A stretch of 25,257 nt of DNA. Source: DSSM01 sp964484125 (lineage in GTDB: Bacteria > Bacteroidota > Ignavibacteria > Tepidaquicellales > Tepidaquicellaceae). This document shows positions 15,162 to 23,791 of the stretch, one piece after another; the stretch's first letter is position 1; every line of letters begins with the position of its first letter. The notes under the pieces are model-generated. The model had not been told where the DNA came from. It saw nothing but the letters and a program-made list of their open reading frames with translations, and did not search any database. Location of the stretch: the NCBI GenBank assembly GCA_964484125.1, contig CAZAEK010000026.1:1-25257 (forward strand). The letters run 5' to 3'. A program made the translations under genes and the position numbers.

Positions 15162-15946
15162 ACTGCCCGTACTGCCAGACGAAAATAAAGAATCAAAATG
15201 AAGCAGTAACATGTTTACTCTGCAGAACCCCTCATCACAAAGACTGCTGGAATGAAAACGGAGGATGTACAACTTATGGTTGCCGTGAAAATCCAAATTT
15301 CAAGAATAATGCGGTTGATGTTGGGAACTTAACAATCAATGAGGTAGAACAACTTCAAAACACTCCTCAAACCACTGAAACAAACCCTGAAACGCTCACT
15401 GATAAAGTTGCTGACGATAAAATTTTATTTGAGAAAGAATTCAAAAGAAGATACAAAGAAAATATATCTGCAAGGCGCAGGCAGAATGCTTTTGTTATTG
15501 GAAGTCTGTTTATTCTTTTTATTTTTTTCATAATAATATTTTACTCTGCAATAACAAAGCTCGACAGTCTTATCAGCTCAGAAGATTATAAAATAAAACA
15601 ATTTATATATAGCTGGAAATATTCATGGGAAAGTAAAAACATTGAAGAACTTAAAAATTTTTATGACGAGGATTATATTTTTATAGATAAAGACAAAAGC
15701 ACGGTAAATCTGAATGAAAGAATTAAACGTTTAACACAATCTTTCAGGAGTTCAAAGAAAATTAATATAAAATTTTCGGATATTAAAATTGATATAGATT
15801 CGACCGAAAAAAACTACGCAACAGTAACTCTCAATCAGGAATATAAATCCGATAAAATTAAAGAAACGGGCAAAAAGACTCTCCGGCTTTACAGAGCTGA
15901 AAAGTCTTCATTTCAATGGAAAATATTCAGGGAATTTTATGAATAG
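15158..15946 (+). CDS. membrane-anchored Prok-RING-like zinc protein with C-terminal NTF2-like domain
   Basis: A 262-residue protein with three parts. The N-terminal 42 residues hold eight metal ligands in order: Cys3, Cys6, Cys19, Cys22, His27 (or His26), Cys30, Cys37 and Cys42. This is a cross-brace RING/treble-clef spacing with HHKDCW, matching the prokaryotic RING family 1 pattern. A polar linker (45-108) and a basic RRR (106-108) precede one membrane helix at 111-132. The positive-inside rule puts the RING in the cytoplasm. Residues 145-262 outside look like an NTF2/SnoaL-type domain (FIYSWKYSWESKNIEELKNF … QWKIFREFYE), as found in some L,D-transpeptidase-associated proteins. It overlaps the E1 gene by 4 nt. 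The likely role is an E3-like partner or membrane recruiter for the Ubl–E1 pair. Confidence 0.82.
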   Translation: MNCPYCQTKIKNQNEAVTCLLCRTPHHKDCWNENGGCTTYGCRENPNFKNNAVDVGNLTINEVEQLQNTPQTTETNPETLTDKVADDKILFEKEFKRRYKENISARRRQNAFVIGSLFILFIFFIIIFYSAITKLDSLISSEDYKIKQFIYSWKYSWESKNIEELKNFYDEDYIFIDKDKSTVNLNERIKRLTQSFRSSKKINIKFSDIKIDIDSTEKNYATVTLNQEYKSDKIKETGKKTLRLYRAEKSSFQWKIFREFYE

Positions 15947-15973
15947 CTTTCTTTACTGCGCAGAAAATTATAT

Positions 15974-16921
15974 TTAAAAAATAATTGCTAAAATCAATCC
16001 AACCATAAGCGTCAATCCAAACTGAGTATTAAACTGGGCAGTCATAACATTGTGTTTAGTTCCGTATTCCCATCTTTCGTTGCTTGATTCAGGCATTTTA
16101 CTCAACATTTTTATCAATTTAATACCTATTGGAAGTGTAATCATGTTCAACAGTGCAAATACAGGAAGCAGACCAAAAATAACAAAAGCTACAATTGAGA
16201 TATAAGAACCGATTATCAAAACATAGTAATAATATCTTGAAAGTTTTTCGCCGAGAATTATTGCAACAGTTTTTACACCAAATCTACTATCGAATTTCAC
16301 ATCTCTGATATTATTGGAATGTAATATTGCTATAATCAAAAGTCCGAACGGAAGTGAAAGTAAAACCGGTATAAAAGAAAAGTGATGAGTCTGAACAATG
16401 TAAGCTCCGAGAGTCATGCCAGAGCCAAATGAGAGAAATACCATTATATCACCAAAAGCAAAATATTTCAACTGAAGCGGTTTAGCCGTATAAAAAACAG
16501 CCATTATAAATCCGAAAATCATAAGGTAAAAAATCCATATACCTGCATTCAGCATAAGATAAATACCTGTAAGACCTGCAAGAAATAGTGATAATATTGC
16601 TCCATTCATCATTTTTGAAGGGCTCATAAGCTTTTTAGATAAAACAAGCGAGCCACCGTGAGGGATACCAGCATCTTTATCTTCCTTATCTATGCCTTTC
16701 TGATAGTCATATATATCATTTATTAAATTTGAACCTATATGAACAAGAACAGACCCAATAACGCATAGTATAAAATCTATAAAATTAAATTTCTGTCCTT
16801 CGTTAAGTAATATTGCAAGTAAAGAGCCGTATATTACCGGCATTATTGATGCAGGAAATGAGTAAGGTCTTATTGCTGTCCACCATAACTTAAATCCCTT
16901 TAAAGTATCATTATTTCCCAT
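15974..16921 (-). CDS. menA: 1,4-dihydroxy-2-naphthoate polyprenyltransferase (UbiA family)
   Basis: A 315-residue membrane enzyme with eight to nine hydrophobic helices. It attaches a polyprenyl chain to 1,4-dihydroxy-2-naphthoate in menaquinone synthesis. The first Asp-rich motif is NDIYDYQKGID at 68-78 and the second is NNIRDVKFDSRFGVKT at 203-218; together they bind magnesium and the polyprenyl diphosphate. The N-terminal WWTAIRPYSFPASIMPV is typical of MenA rather than of heme or chlorophyll prenyltransferases. No other men gene is nearby. The gene converges on the RING-like gene with a 27-nt gap in which no clear terminator is seen. It is divergent from the DUF4175-type gene, with 128 nt of AT-rich DNA between the starts. 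Confidence 0.9.
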   Translation of the reverse strand: MGNNDTLKGFKLWWTAIRPYSFPASIMPVIYGSLLAILLNEGQKFNFIDFILCVIGSVLVHIGSNLINDIYDYQKGIDKEDKDAGIPHGGSLVLSKKLMSPSKMMNGAILSLFLAGLTGIYLMLNAGIWIFYLMIFGFIMAVFYTAKPLQLKYFAFGDIMVFLSFGSGMTLGAYIVQTHHFSFIPVLLSLPFGLLIIAILHSNNIRDVKFDSRFGVKTVAIILGEKLSRYYYYVLIIGSYISIVAFVIFGLLPVFALLNMITLPIGIKLIKMLSKMPESSNERWEYGTKHNVMTAQFNTQFGLTLMVGLILAIIF

Positions 16922-17049
16922 TTTAAGTCAATTTTTTTTAAAAATATAAAAATAATTCTATAATTAAAAGATATTGCTTTATATCCTTGTATATATTCAA
17001 TGTATGAAACATTTTTATATAATAAATCGTTTAAAATTTAAAGATTTCG

Positions 17050-20000
17050 ATGCAGGATTTAACAGTAAATAGCGAAGAAATATACAGAAATATAACTTCA
17101 AAATTGAAAAAGGTTTGGATAAAAGAGTTATATTACCAATACTTAAATTCACTGATTATTTTATTCGCCTCCGCTCTTTTTTCCGGACTTGGTATAATTC
17201 TTACCGGAGTTTTTTTTAATCCCGGCTCTTTGTTCAGAACTATTTGCTTTTGGGGATATACCGGTATTTTTTTATCTGGTTTTATTTACTTTACATTGGT
17301 ATTCATTTTCAACCGCTTTGAAATTTTAAATAAATTTAATCCTGTAAAATATTCCTGTAAAATCGGCATTTTTGATTCTGATGTTTCTGATAATCTTGCT
17401 AATTCACTCTCGCTTTTTGCTAATCTTAAAAGCAATCCTTATTATTCAGAAAGACTGATATTGTCAAATCTGAAGAAAACTGCAGAGAAATATTTCAATT
17501 TTAATCTTTCCCGTTTCATCCCTTTTCATACTCTTAAAAGAAAAGTTTTTGTTCCGCTTGGATTAATCGTTCTTATTTCTTTTCTTTTTATGTTGTTTCC
17601 GGGTTCACTATTACCTTCACTAAAAAAATATATTAATTATAATCTTGAATATCTTCCTGATGGAACCGGAATTTCATTTGAAGTAATTCCGGGAAATACA
17701 AAAGCAGTCATTGGGAGCAATATTCAGGTCTATATTAAAATAATTTCAGACAATGAAAATTTTAATGCTACGGATATTAAACTTACATGTGAACGTATTG
17801 GGAGAGAAGGAAATATAATATCTGCAGATGAAAATGTATTAACTCCGGTAGATAAAAACCTTTTTAAAGATACAATACTTGCTAACAGCGATATAAAATA
17901 TTTTGCCGAATTTCATGGTATCAGGTCATCAGTTTATAATATTTCACTTGAAGATTATCCGGCTTTAAAATCATTCAGTTTCAAAATTATTCCTCCGCCA
18001 TATACTAATTCAGAACCATACGAAATAAAAGAAGATAAAAAAGATATTGTTTGCCCTGAAGGAAGTCGCATAGAGTTAAATATTTCATCTAATAAAAAAC
18101 TTTCTTCTGCAAATTTGAATATTAACGATTTTAATATTTCACTTCAAACCAAAGACGAAAATGCCTTTGGTTCTTTCATTGCAGGCAGCTCAGGAAAATT
18201 CAATTTTATATTAAAAGATTCCGATGGAAATATTAATAATGATTACAATATTTTCAATCTCAAAGTAATTCCTGATGAAGCTCCTAAAGTATCAATTATT
18301 GAACCGTCAGAAAATAATCTAGAGCTCAGAGGGAAAAAAGAAATTTTATTGAGAGCAAAAATTACAGATGATTACGGCTTCAGGTCGCTAACACTGAATT
18401 TCAAAAAAGTTAAAGACAGAACATCAGCATCAGTAAAAGAATCGGCTAAAGATTATTTCGGAATAATTGAAATTCCTATTATAAATAAAACAGCTACATC
18501 AGTTGAAATACCATATCTTTGGAATCTTATTCTACTTCTCTCTAAAAGTGGTGATGCAGTTGATTATTATATGGAAGTAACTGATAATTCAGGTAAAACC
18601 GGAAGAAGTGAGATTAAAAGAATAACATTCAAAACTGCCGCAGATGTTATCAAAGAAACAGAAAAATATACCAAAGAAATACAAAGGAATTTAAAATCAG
18701 TTTATGATGATACAAAGAATCTTGAAAAAGAATTATCAGAACTGAGAAAAAACCTTCAGAAAGGAGAAGAGACAGGTGTTAATGAAATGCGGAAAAGAAA
18801 TGAATTAAAAGATAAAATTGAACGGGTTCAGAATAATATGCAGGCAATTCAGGATAAAATTGACGCCGGAATACAGGACATAAAACAGAATAATTCATTA
18901 AGCGAGAAAGTACTTGACCAGTTTATGAAACTGCAGGAACAGTTCAATAAAATAAATACACCACAGTTTCAGGAAATGCTTCGTAAACTTCAGGAAGCGT
19001 TAAAGAAAAATAATCCACAGGAATTGCAACAGGAACTTAGAAATATTAATTTTGACGAAGAAGCTTTCAGGAAACAGCTTGAAAAGATAATGGAGCTTAT
19101 GAAAAAGATCGAAAACCTTCAGAAATTCGGACAACTCACAAAAGAACTTGAAGAACTCCTCCGAAAGCAGGAAGATATAAAAATGCAGACAATGAACACG
19201 CAGACTACCGACAAGCAGGCACTTGACGAATTATCAAAAAAGCAATCAGAACTGAAAGAAAATGTTGATAAAATAAATGAATCAATAGATGAATTTAAAG
19301 AGGACTTAAAAAAGAATAAGGACGATATTTCAACCGAAGGACTGGAACAGGTCAGTAAAAGTATGAAGTCAAAAAATCTTAAGAATAAAATGCAGAAATC
19401 ATCTGACCAATTACAAAGAGGAGAGAAGACATCAAGTGAAGAAACACAGGATGATATTTTAAAAGACTTAAATGAATTGAACGAAATGATGCAGGATGCA
19501 CTTGAGAATGAAATGAACTCAGATGAAACCTTCAAAAAGATGCTTGATAAAATGAAGCAAATGAAATCAGACATAGAAGAATTAAGTAAAGATCAGGAAG
19601 AATTAAGAAAGGAGACCGGAAAATCTGATAGCAGGGAAGATTATCAGGAAAATCAAAAAAATCAGAAAGATCTTCAGACGAGATTGACAAAGACAATTGA
19701 TGATTTATTTAGTCTGACAAAAAGCGGATTGCAGGTTACTCCGGAAATGGGAAAAGAGCTCGGCAATGCATACAATAAAATGGATAGGGCAAATCAGGAT
19801 CTGCAAAATGAAAGTAAAAACAATGCAATGTCTAACCAGCAATCTGCAAAAAATTCCCTTGATAATGCAGCAAAGATGCTTGGCGATATGATAAATCAGA
19901 TGAGTCAACAGGGAAAACTGGGAAATAAGCCGGGTGGCAGAATGGCAATGTTGATGGAAAAACTCGCACAACTCATTAAGCTGCAACAGGGAATAAATGG

Positions 20001-20556
20001 ACAGATTCAGCAACTTGGAGAAGACGGTAAAAAAGGAGAAAAAGGGAAAGAGGGAGAAAACGGACAGGTTGGTCAAAATGGCAAGGAAGGTAAAGACCAG
20101 GAAAGTATGAAGAAGGATATGATTGACAGACTGAAGATTCAACAGGAAAATATTAAGAAATCACTTGAAGAGTTAAACGCCGAATTTGAAAAGGAAAAAC
20201 AAAGAAATAACGAACAATTTCTCGGTGATTTAGGAAAAGTGGCGGAAGAAATGCAGCAACTGATAAATGATTTGTCTGAGTATAAAATTGATGAAAAAAC
20301 AACTGAGAGGCAAAATAAAATTTTATCACGAATGCTTGAATTTCAGTTATCTCAAAGGGAAAAAGATTTTGAACAAAAACGCGAATCCCGTCCCGGTGAA
20401 AATTTCATACGTTCCACTCCTCCGGAAATTGTAATTACAGGACCTAATTCATTTAATGCATTAAAGGAAGATTATCTCAGACTTCAAAGGGAGGGATTTA
20501 CAAAAGAATACGAAGAGTTAATAATGGATTACCTGAAATCGTTAAAAGTCAGGTAA
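17050..20556 (+). CDS. large DUF4175-type membrane coiled-coil protein
   Basis: A 1168-residue protein. Hydrophobic helices lie at about 32-54, 64-88 and 168-188. Residues about 190-530 are beta-rich, Ig-like segments such as SFEVIPGNTKAVIGSNIQVY and VSIIEPSENNLELRGK, which suggests an extracytoplasmic region. From about 535 to 1120 it is mostly Lys/Glu/Gln/Asn-rich coiled coil. It also carries a short collagen-like stretch at 990-1016 and ends in EELIMDYLKSLKVR. This plan (N-terminal helices, then a long Gln/Lys-rich low-complexity tail) is that of DUF4175 proteins, whose role is unknown. In Bacteroidota relatives they are often near aerotolerance (BatA-like) genes, but none is visible here. 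The start at 17050 has no ribosome site but is the first methionine before the helices. Confidence 0.8.
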   Translation: MQDLTVNSEEIYRNITSKLKKVWIKELYYQYLNSLIILFASALFSGLGIILTGVFFNPGSLFRTICFWGYTGIFLSGFIYFTLVFIFNRFEILNKFNPVKYSCKIGIFDSDVSDNLANSLSLFANLKSNPYYSERLILSNLKKTAEKYFNFNLSRFIPFHTLKRKVFVPLGLIVLISFLFMLFPGSLLPSLKKYINYNLEYLPDGTGISFEVIPGNTKAVIGSNIQVYIKIISDNENFNATDIKLTCERIGREGNIISADENVLTPVDKNLFKDTILANSDIKYFAEFHGIRSSVYNISLEDYPALKSFSFKIIPPPYTNSEPYEIKEDKKDIVCPEGSRIELNISSNKKLSSANLNINDFNISLQTKDENAFGSFIAGSSGKFNFILKDSDGNINNDYNIFNLKVIPDEAPKVSIIEPSENNLELRGKKEILLRAKITDDYGFRSLTLNFKKVKDRTSASVKESAKDYFGIIEIPIINKTATSVEIPYLWNLILLLSKSGDAVDYYMEVTDNSGKTGRSEIKRITFKTAADVIKETEKYTKEIQRNLKSVYDDTKNLEKELSELRKNLQKGEETGVNEMRKRNELKDKIERVQNNMQAIQDKIDAGIQDIKQNNSLSEKVLDQFMKLQEQFNKINTPQFQEMLRKLQEALKKNNPQELQQELRNINFDEEAFRKQLEKIMELMKKIENLQKFGQLTKELEELLRKQEDIKMQTMNTQTTDKQALDELSKKQSELKENVDKINESIDEFKEDLKKNKDDISTEGLEQVSKSMKSKNLKNKMQKSSDQLQRGEKTSSEETQDDILKDLNELNEMMQDALENEMNSDETFKKMLDKMKQMKSDIEELSKDQEELRKETGKSDSREDYQENQKNQKDLQTRLTKTIDDLFSLTKSGLQVTPEMGKELGNAYNKMDRANQDLQNESKNNAMSNQQSAKNSLDNAAKMLGDMINQMSQQGKLGNKPGGRMAMLMEKLAQLIKLQQGINGQIQQLGEDGKKGEKGKEGENGQVGQNGKEGKDQESMKKDMIDRLKIQQENIKKSLEELNAEFEKEKQRNNEQFLGDLGKVAEEMQQLINDLSEYKIDEKTTERQNKILSRMLEFQLSQREKDFEQKRESRPGENFIRSTPPEIVITGPNSFNALKEDYLRLQREGFTKEYEELIMDYLKSLKVR
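20017..20097 (+). repeat. collagen-like Gly-x-x repeat inside the DUF4175-type gene
   Basis: Nine consecutive Gly-x-x triplets (residues 990-1016: GED GKK GEK GKE GEN GQV GQN GKE GKD) interrupt the coiled coil. Most x positions are charged or polar and no prolines are present, so a stable collagen triple helix is doubtful; a flexible hinge is the alternative. Confidence 0.75.
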
Positions 20557-20562
20557 TCCATT
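20523..20562. terminator. long hairpin between convergent genes, overlapping the stop codon
   Basis: Arms 20523-20536 and 20549-20562 are perfectly complementary over 14 bp (AATGGATTACCTGA), with a 12-nt loop. The plus-strand stop codon TAA (20554-20556) lies in the right arm, so the last codons of the large gene form half of the stem. The flanks are AT-rich, with TATTTTTT starting 8 nt beyond the stem on the plus strand. It probably terminates the plus-strand gene and may shield the 13-nt gap to the converging lipoprotein gene. Confidence 0.7.
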
Positions 20563-20569
20563 CTAAAAT

Positions 20570-21250
20570 TTATTTTTTGGGTTTACTGAGATTTTTCAGT
20601 TTATCCATATCAATATTAAACTTATCAAAATCTACGTCCTTCGGGACTTCGAATATACTGTCTTCAAACTTTGCATCAGTATTTACTTTAGTTGCTGTTA
20701 TTGAACCTTTTTCACCTTCAAACTTCATCAAAAGAAAATCTTTATACATATAATATTTATTTCCGTTTTTATCCTTATATATATTACATTCATAACCAAG
20801 GACTTCACCAGTGCCGCCTTTTTCGTAATCCTTAAATTGTTCACGGGCTTTTAAAAGAAAAGAGCTGTAGTCCTGATCAGAATCAAGTTCAGTAGCCTTC
20901 ATTTTCATTCCAACTTTCTGCCCTGCTAATTCCACTACCGAATAAACAAAACCGTCGCCAGGGAAATATCCTACTGCATTTATAGGACCACCTTTTGAAT
21001 TTCCTTTAACCTCACTTCTTGCCTTTTTACCTTTTGTAAAAAGTTCAAGTGTCATATCAGGAGAATTGCTGATACTATAGGCAATATTAATTGAACTGTT
21101 TTCTCCAAGTTCGAGATTTTTTTTGTCACCAGATGTTGTTTCTGTTTTGGTTGTTTCTTTTTGGTTTGTGCCGGCTCCTTCTTTCTTATCGCATCCGCCA
21201 ATAAGAATTAATACTGCTAAAAGCAGTGTAAGAGATGAAATTTTTTTCAT
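20570..21250 (-). CDS. lipoprotein, possibly DUF4412/LolA-like
   Basis: A 226-residue lipoprotein. The signal peptide ends in LIGGC, so the mature chain starts at lipid-modified Cys20. A polar Lys/Glu/Thr linker (21-45) precedes a predominantly beta domain. That domain begins with SINIAYSISNSPDMTLELF and continues through a GEVLGYECNIYKDKNGNKYY segment, KDFLLMKFEG, ITATKVNTD and an ending of SIFEVPKDVDF. The order 'G.vlGyecxiy … g.kyymykdlllk.e … a.kv … d.lFevP' is that of proteins related to LolA/LolB-like outer-membrane lipoprotein carriers and DUF4412. A structural or binding role at a membrane seems more likely than catalysis. The leader is A/T-rich without a ribosome site. Confidence 0.72.
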   Translation of the reverse strand: MKKISSLTLLLAVLILIGGCDKKEGAGTNQKETTKTETTSGDKKNLELGENSSINIAYSISNSPDMTLELFTKGKKARSEVKGNSKGGPINAVGYFPGDGFVYSVVELAGQKVGMKMKATELDSDQDYSSFLLKAREQFKDYEKGGTGEVLGYECNIYKDKNGNKYYMYKDFLLMKFEGEKGSITATKVNTDAKFEDSIFEVPKDVDFDKFNIDMDKLKNLSKPKK

Positions 21251-21340
21251 AGTATTTTTAATTTTTTTAAAAAAATTTCAGAAATGTAATATTTTCTTTC
21301 TGTGATTTCAATACTTATCGACTGAATCAGTATTATTTTT

Positions 21341-23716
21341 TTAAAACGAAAAAGAAATCCCGCCTGTAAAGTTTCTGTTCGGCGCTGCAATTCTTTCCAG
21401 TTCCTGATAAAATTTATCAAAAATATTATTCACAGCAACAAAAATACTCAAACCGTTATTAAAACTTTTTGATAACTTTGCATCGAGTAAAAAATACGAA
21501 TCCGGTTCTTCATATTTATAAAAAATCACCTCGTCAATTTTAGAAACATACCTTCCAGTTGTGTTCAGATTGAAACCTTCAAATCCAATATTTATTCCAA
21601 AACCGAATAAATGTTTAGGTTTATAAGGAAGAAAATCATCTTTCCGGTTTGCTGATAAATCCTTTGCATCCATATAGGTATAATTTACTTCAAATCTGTA
21701 ATCTATGACCTTACTGCCGATTTTAAATTCGTGAGAGTAATCCATTGATGCTTCAATTCCGCTGATTTGCGCTTTTGCAATATTCTGAACCTGGAAAGGT
21801 CCGAGTACATTTGTCGAGATATTAACATACTGAATCAGATTATCGTACAGGTTGATAAAATAAGCAAAATCAACATTAAACCTGTTTTGATATTGTTTCC
21901 TGAAACCAATTTCAGCGGATATCATTTCCTCCGGTTTTAAATTTGGATTGTAAATAAAATCAAATCCTCCGAATAATTCCTTCTTAAAATATAACTCTGC
22001 AATTGATGGTGAACGGAAAGCTCTTCCTACTAATGCCCTGTAATGAGTATTTTCAAAAATTTTATTATTTGTAACCGGTGAATAAACAAAAGATAATTTA
22101 GGACTTATCTGAAAAACTTCGCTTCCTCCTATAAATTTATTATAATCCAATCTGCCTGCAACTGTAGAAGTCAATACTGGATTGTCAGATTTTGGACTGT
22201 TTATTAATTTTATCTGATCCTGCGCAAAAATTCCTAGATTATATTGCTGTTGGTTTCCGTATAAAATTGATTCAGGTGTTGAGCGGACAACGTTCCACTG
22301 TGCATCGAAGCCTGCTGTCAGGAAATTATTTTCACCAATAAGAAAATCAACCTGGGAAATATTTCCGAAATTATATGAAGTAATAAACGTTGAAAATATT
22401 TGTCCTGCAGTACCATATTGAATAGTAACAGGATTTATCGGATTGTAATCTGATTGACTGAATAATTTATAATAATAAAATCTTGTTCCGTATTTTGATT
22501 TTGAATTCGGAATTGCTCTGTATTGAATATCAAAACTTTGAGTTTCTTTGTATATTTTATCATTTAAAAGTTGCGGGGAAACCTGATATGGCTGTGCATA
22601 AGTGTTAGGGTCTTTACGCCAATAGTGTGGATATCCGCTTTCAGATTTTGTGTATTGCAGGGTTACTTCAAGATCTCTGTTGGAAAACAGATCATAGGTC
22701 ATTTTAGCGATACCACTATAGAACTCGAATTCTGTTTGTTGTGCATATCCATCGTTTTGTCTGTAATTAAGATTTACTAAATAAGAAAATTTTCCGAGAG
22801 TATTACTGTGTACAATATCAGCTGCTTTGAATAACATCAGTTTATCAGAATATTTTAAACTGTCAGGTAGTTTTTGATAAAATCCGCTACTTAAATTAAT
22901 TACAGTAAATGGTTTATATGTTGGTTTTTTTGTTATTACGTTAATAACTCCACCAATTGCACTCGAACCATAGAGTGCAGAAAATGCACCTTTTACAACT
23001 TCAGTTCTTTCAATTATTGAAACAGGTATCAGAGACCATAGAGCCCCCTTTGAATCACCTGTTAAGGAAGGTCTTCCGTCAAGCAAAAGCAAAACCCTGT
23101 TGCCGATTCCGCCTCCGGCGACATCTGAACTTCCGCGTATTGAAAGCGAACTTAAATTAATTCCACTTGTCCTGTTAACTGTTATACCCTGAATTTTCTC
23201 GAGTACCTGATCAAAAGTTAATGAATTTCTGTTTCTGATTTCTTCGGCACTGATTGTTGAAAGCGATGATGGTGTGTTTTGTAAAGTTAATTCAGTTCTT
23301 GTAGCTGTTACATTAACTGTTTCGATTTCAAGTTTTGCTTCGCTCAAATAAATATTTATACTTTTTATTTCACCGCTATTTATTGATACATCAACCGTTT
23401 GTGTCTGATAACCAAGCCGCGAAACGGTAATTTTGTATTCACCAGAAGTTAAATCATCGAATAAATATTTTCCCTGAAAATCAGAAACATATACTTTTTT
23501 ATAACCTGATTTTTCGATTGTTACTATTGCTGAAGTTATGACTTCGTTGTTCGTTTTATCAATAATTAATCCTGTAATCCTTCCATCACCATCTTCTGAA
23601 GAAATGGTAATTTCAGGTTTATCAACTGGAAATACACGAGATATAGCATAGGAAACTGAATGGATAGAAAATATTGTGCCAATTATTAGAATAATAAATA
23701 ATAATATCCTGTTCAT
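21341..23716 (-). CDS. TonB-dependent receptor with N-terminal carboxypeptidase-regulatory-like domain
   Basis: A 791-residue outer-membrane importer. Signal peptide about 1-24, then a CarboxypepD_reg-like beta-sandwich at 45-127 (GRITGLIIDKTNNEVITSAI … LTSGEYKITVSRLGYQT). The linker IETVNVTATR is at 131-140. The plug domain is about 145-262, with LEKIQGITVNRTSG, SIRGSSDVAGGGIGNRVLLL and YGSSAIGGVINVITKKP. The rest is a 22-strand-type barrel ending in GGISFSF, with the terminal Phe needed for barrel assembly. It takes up a scarce ligand such as an iron complex, cobalamin or an oligomer; the ligand cannot be told from sequence. The upstream lipoprotein gene on the same strand ends 75 nt earlier and may be co-transcribed. 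No hydrolase or TonB gene is nearby. Confidence 0.93.
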   Translation of the reverse strand: MNRILLFIILIIGTIFSIHSVSYAISRVFPVDKPEITISSEDGDGRITGLIIDKTNNEVITSAIVTIEKSGYKKVYVSDFQGKYLFDDLTSGEYKITVSRLGYQTQTVDVSINSGEIKSINIYLSEAKLEIETVNVTATRTELTLQNTPSSLSTISAEEIRNRNSLTFDQVLEKIQGITVNRTSGINLSSLSIRGSSDVAGGGIGNRVLLLLDGRPSLTGDSKGALWSLIPVSIIERTEVVKGAFSALYGSSAIGGVINVITKKPTYKPFTVINLSSGFYQKLPDSLKYSDKLMLFKAADIVHSNTLGKFSYLVNLNYRQNDGYAQQTEFEFYSGIAKMTYDLFSNRDLEVTLQYTKSESGYPHYWRKDPNTYAQPYQVSPQLLNDKIYKETQSFDIQYRAIPNSKSKYGTRFYYYKLFSQSDYNPINPVTIQYGTAGQIFSTFITSYNFGNISQVDFLIGENNFLTAGFDAQWNVVRSTPESILYGNQQQYNLGIFAQDQIKLINSPKSDNPVLTSTVAGRLDYNKFIGGSEVFQISPKLSFVYSPVTNNKIFENTHYRALVGRAFRSPSIAELYFKKELFGGFDFIYNPNLKPEEMISAEIGFRKQYQNRFNVDFAYFINLYDNLIQYVNISTNVLGPFQVQNIAKAQISGIEASMDYSHEFKIGSKVIDYRFEVNYTYMDAKDLSANRKDDFLPYKPKHLFGFGINIGFEGFNLNTTGRYVSKIDEVIFYKYEEPDSYFLLDAKLSKSFNNGLSIFVAVNNIFDKFYQELERIAAPNRNFTGGISFSF

Positions 23717-23740
23717 AGTATATATTTCTTATTATTAAAG

Positions 23741-23777
23741 AGACCCGTTAATGAATCTTAATGCAAATAACGGGTCT
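23741..23777 (-). other. hairpin in the leader of the TonB receptor gene
   Basis: AGACCCGTTA (23741-23750) pairs with TAACGGGTCT (23768-23777), a perfect 10-bp stem with a 17-nt loop. It lies between the lipoprotein gene and the receptor start, whose ATG is 24 nt further on. Read on the minus strand it is followed by CTTTAATAATAAG, a poor T run. It may be an attenuator or partial terminator that lowers receptor expression relative to the lipoprotein. Confidence 0.6.
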
Positions 23778-23791
23778 GAAATAAAAACAGA

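Noticed and set aside
13707..15946. Calling the cassette a Bil-type or CBASS-type antiphage system
   Set aside because: E2, JAB protease, cyclase and effector genes are absent, and the surroundings are core genes rather than a defence island.
16922..17049. Promoter pair in the menA/DUF4175 divergent gap
   Set aside because: TA-rich boxes are plentiful, but none has both elements at proper spacing, so no promoter is called.
19119..20142. Antisense open frames opposite the DUF4175-type coiled coil
   Set aside because: Ser/Phe/Leu-rich translations are the expected reverse of Lys/Glu/Gln-rich codons; the sense frame is continuous.
21310..21334. AATACT…AGTATT inverted repeat downstream of the TonB receptor as its terminator
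   Set aside because: The stem is only 6 bp, AT-rich and lacks a T run on the receptor's strand.
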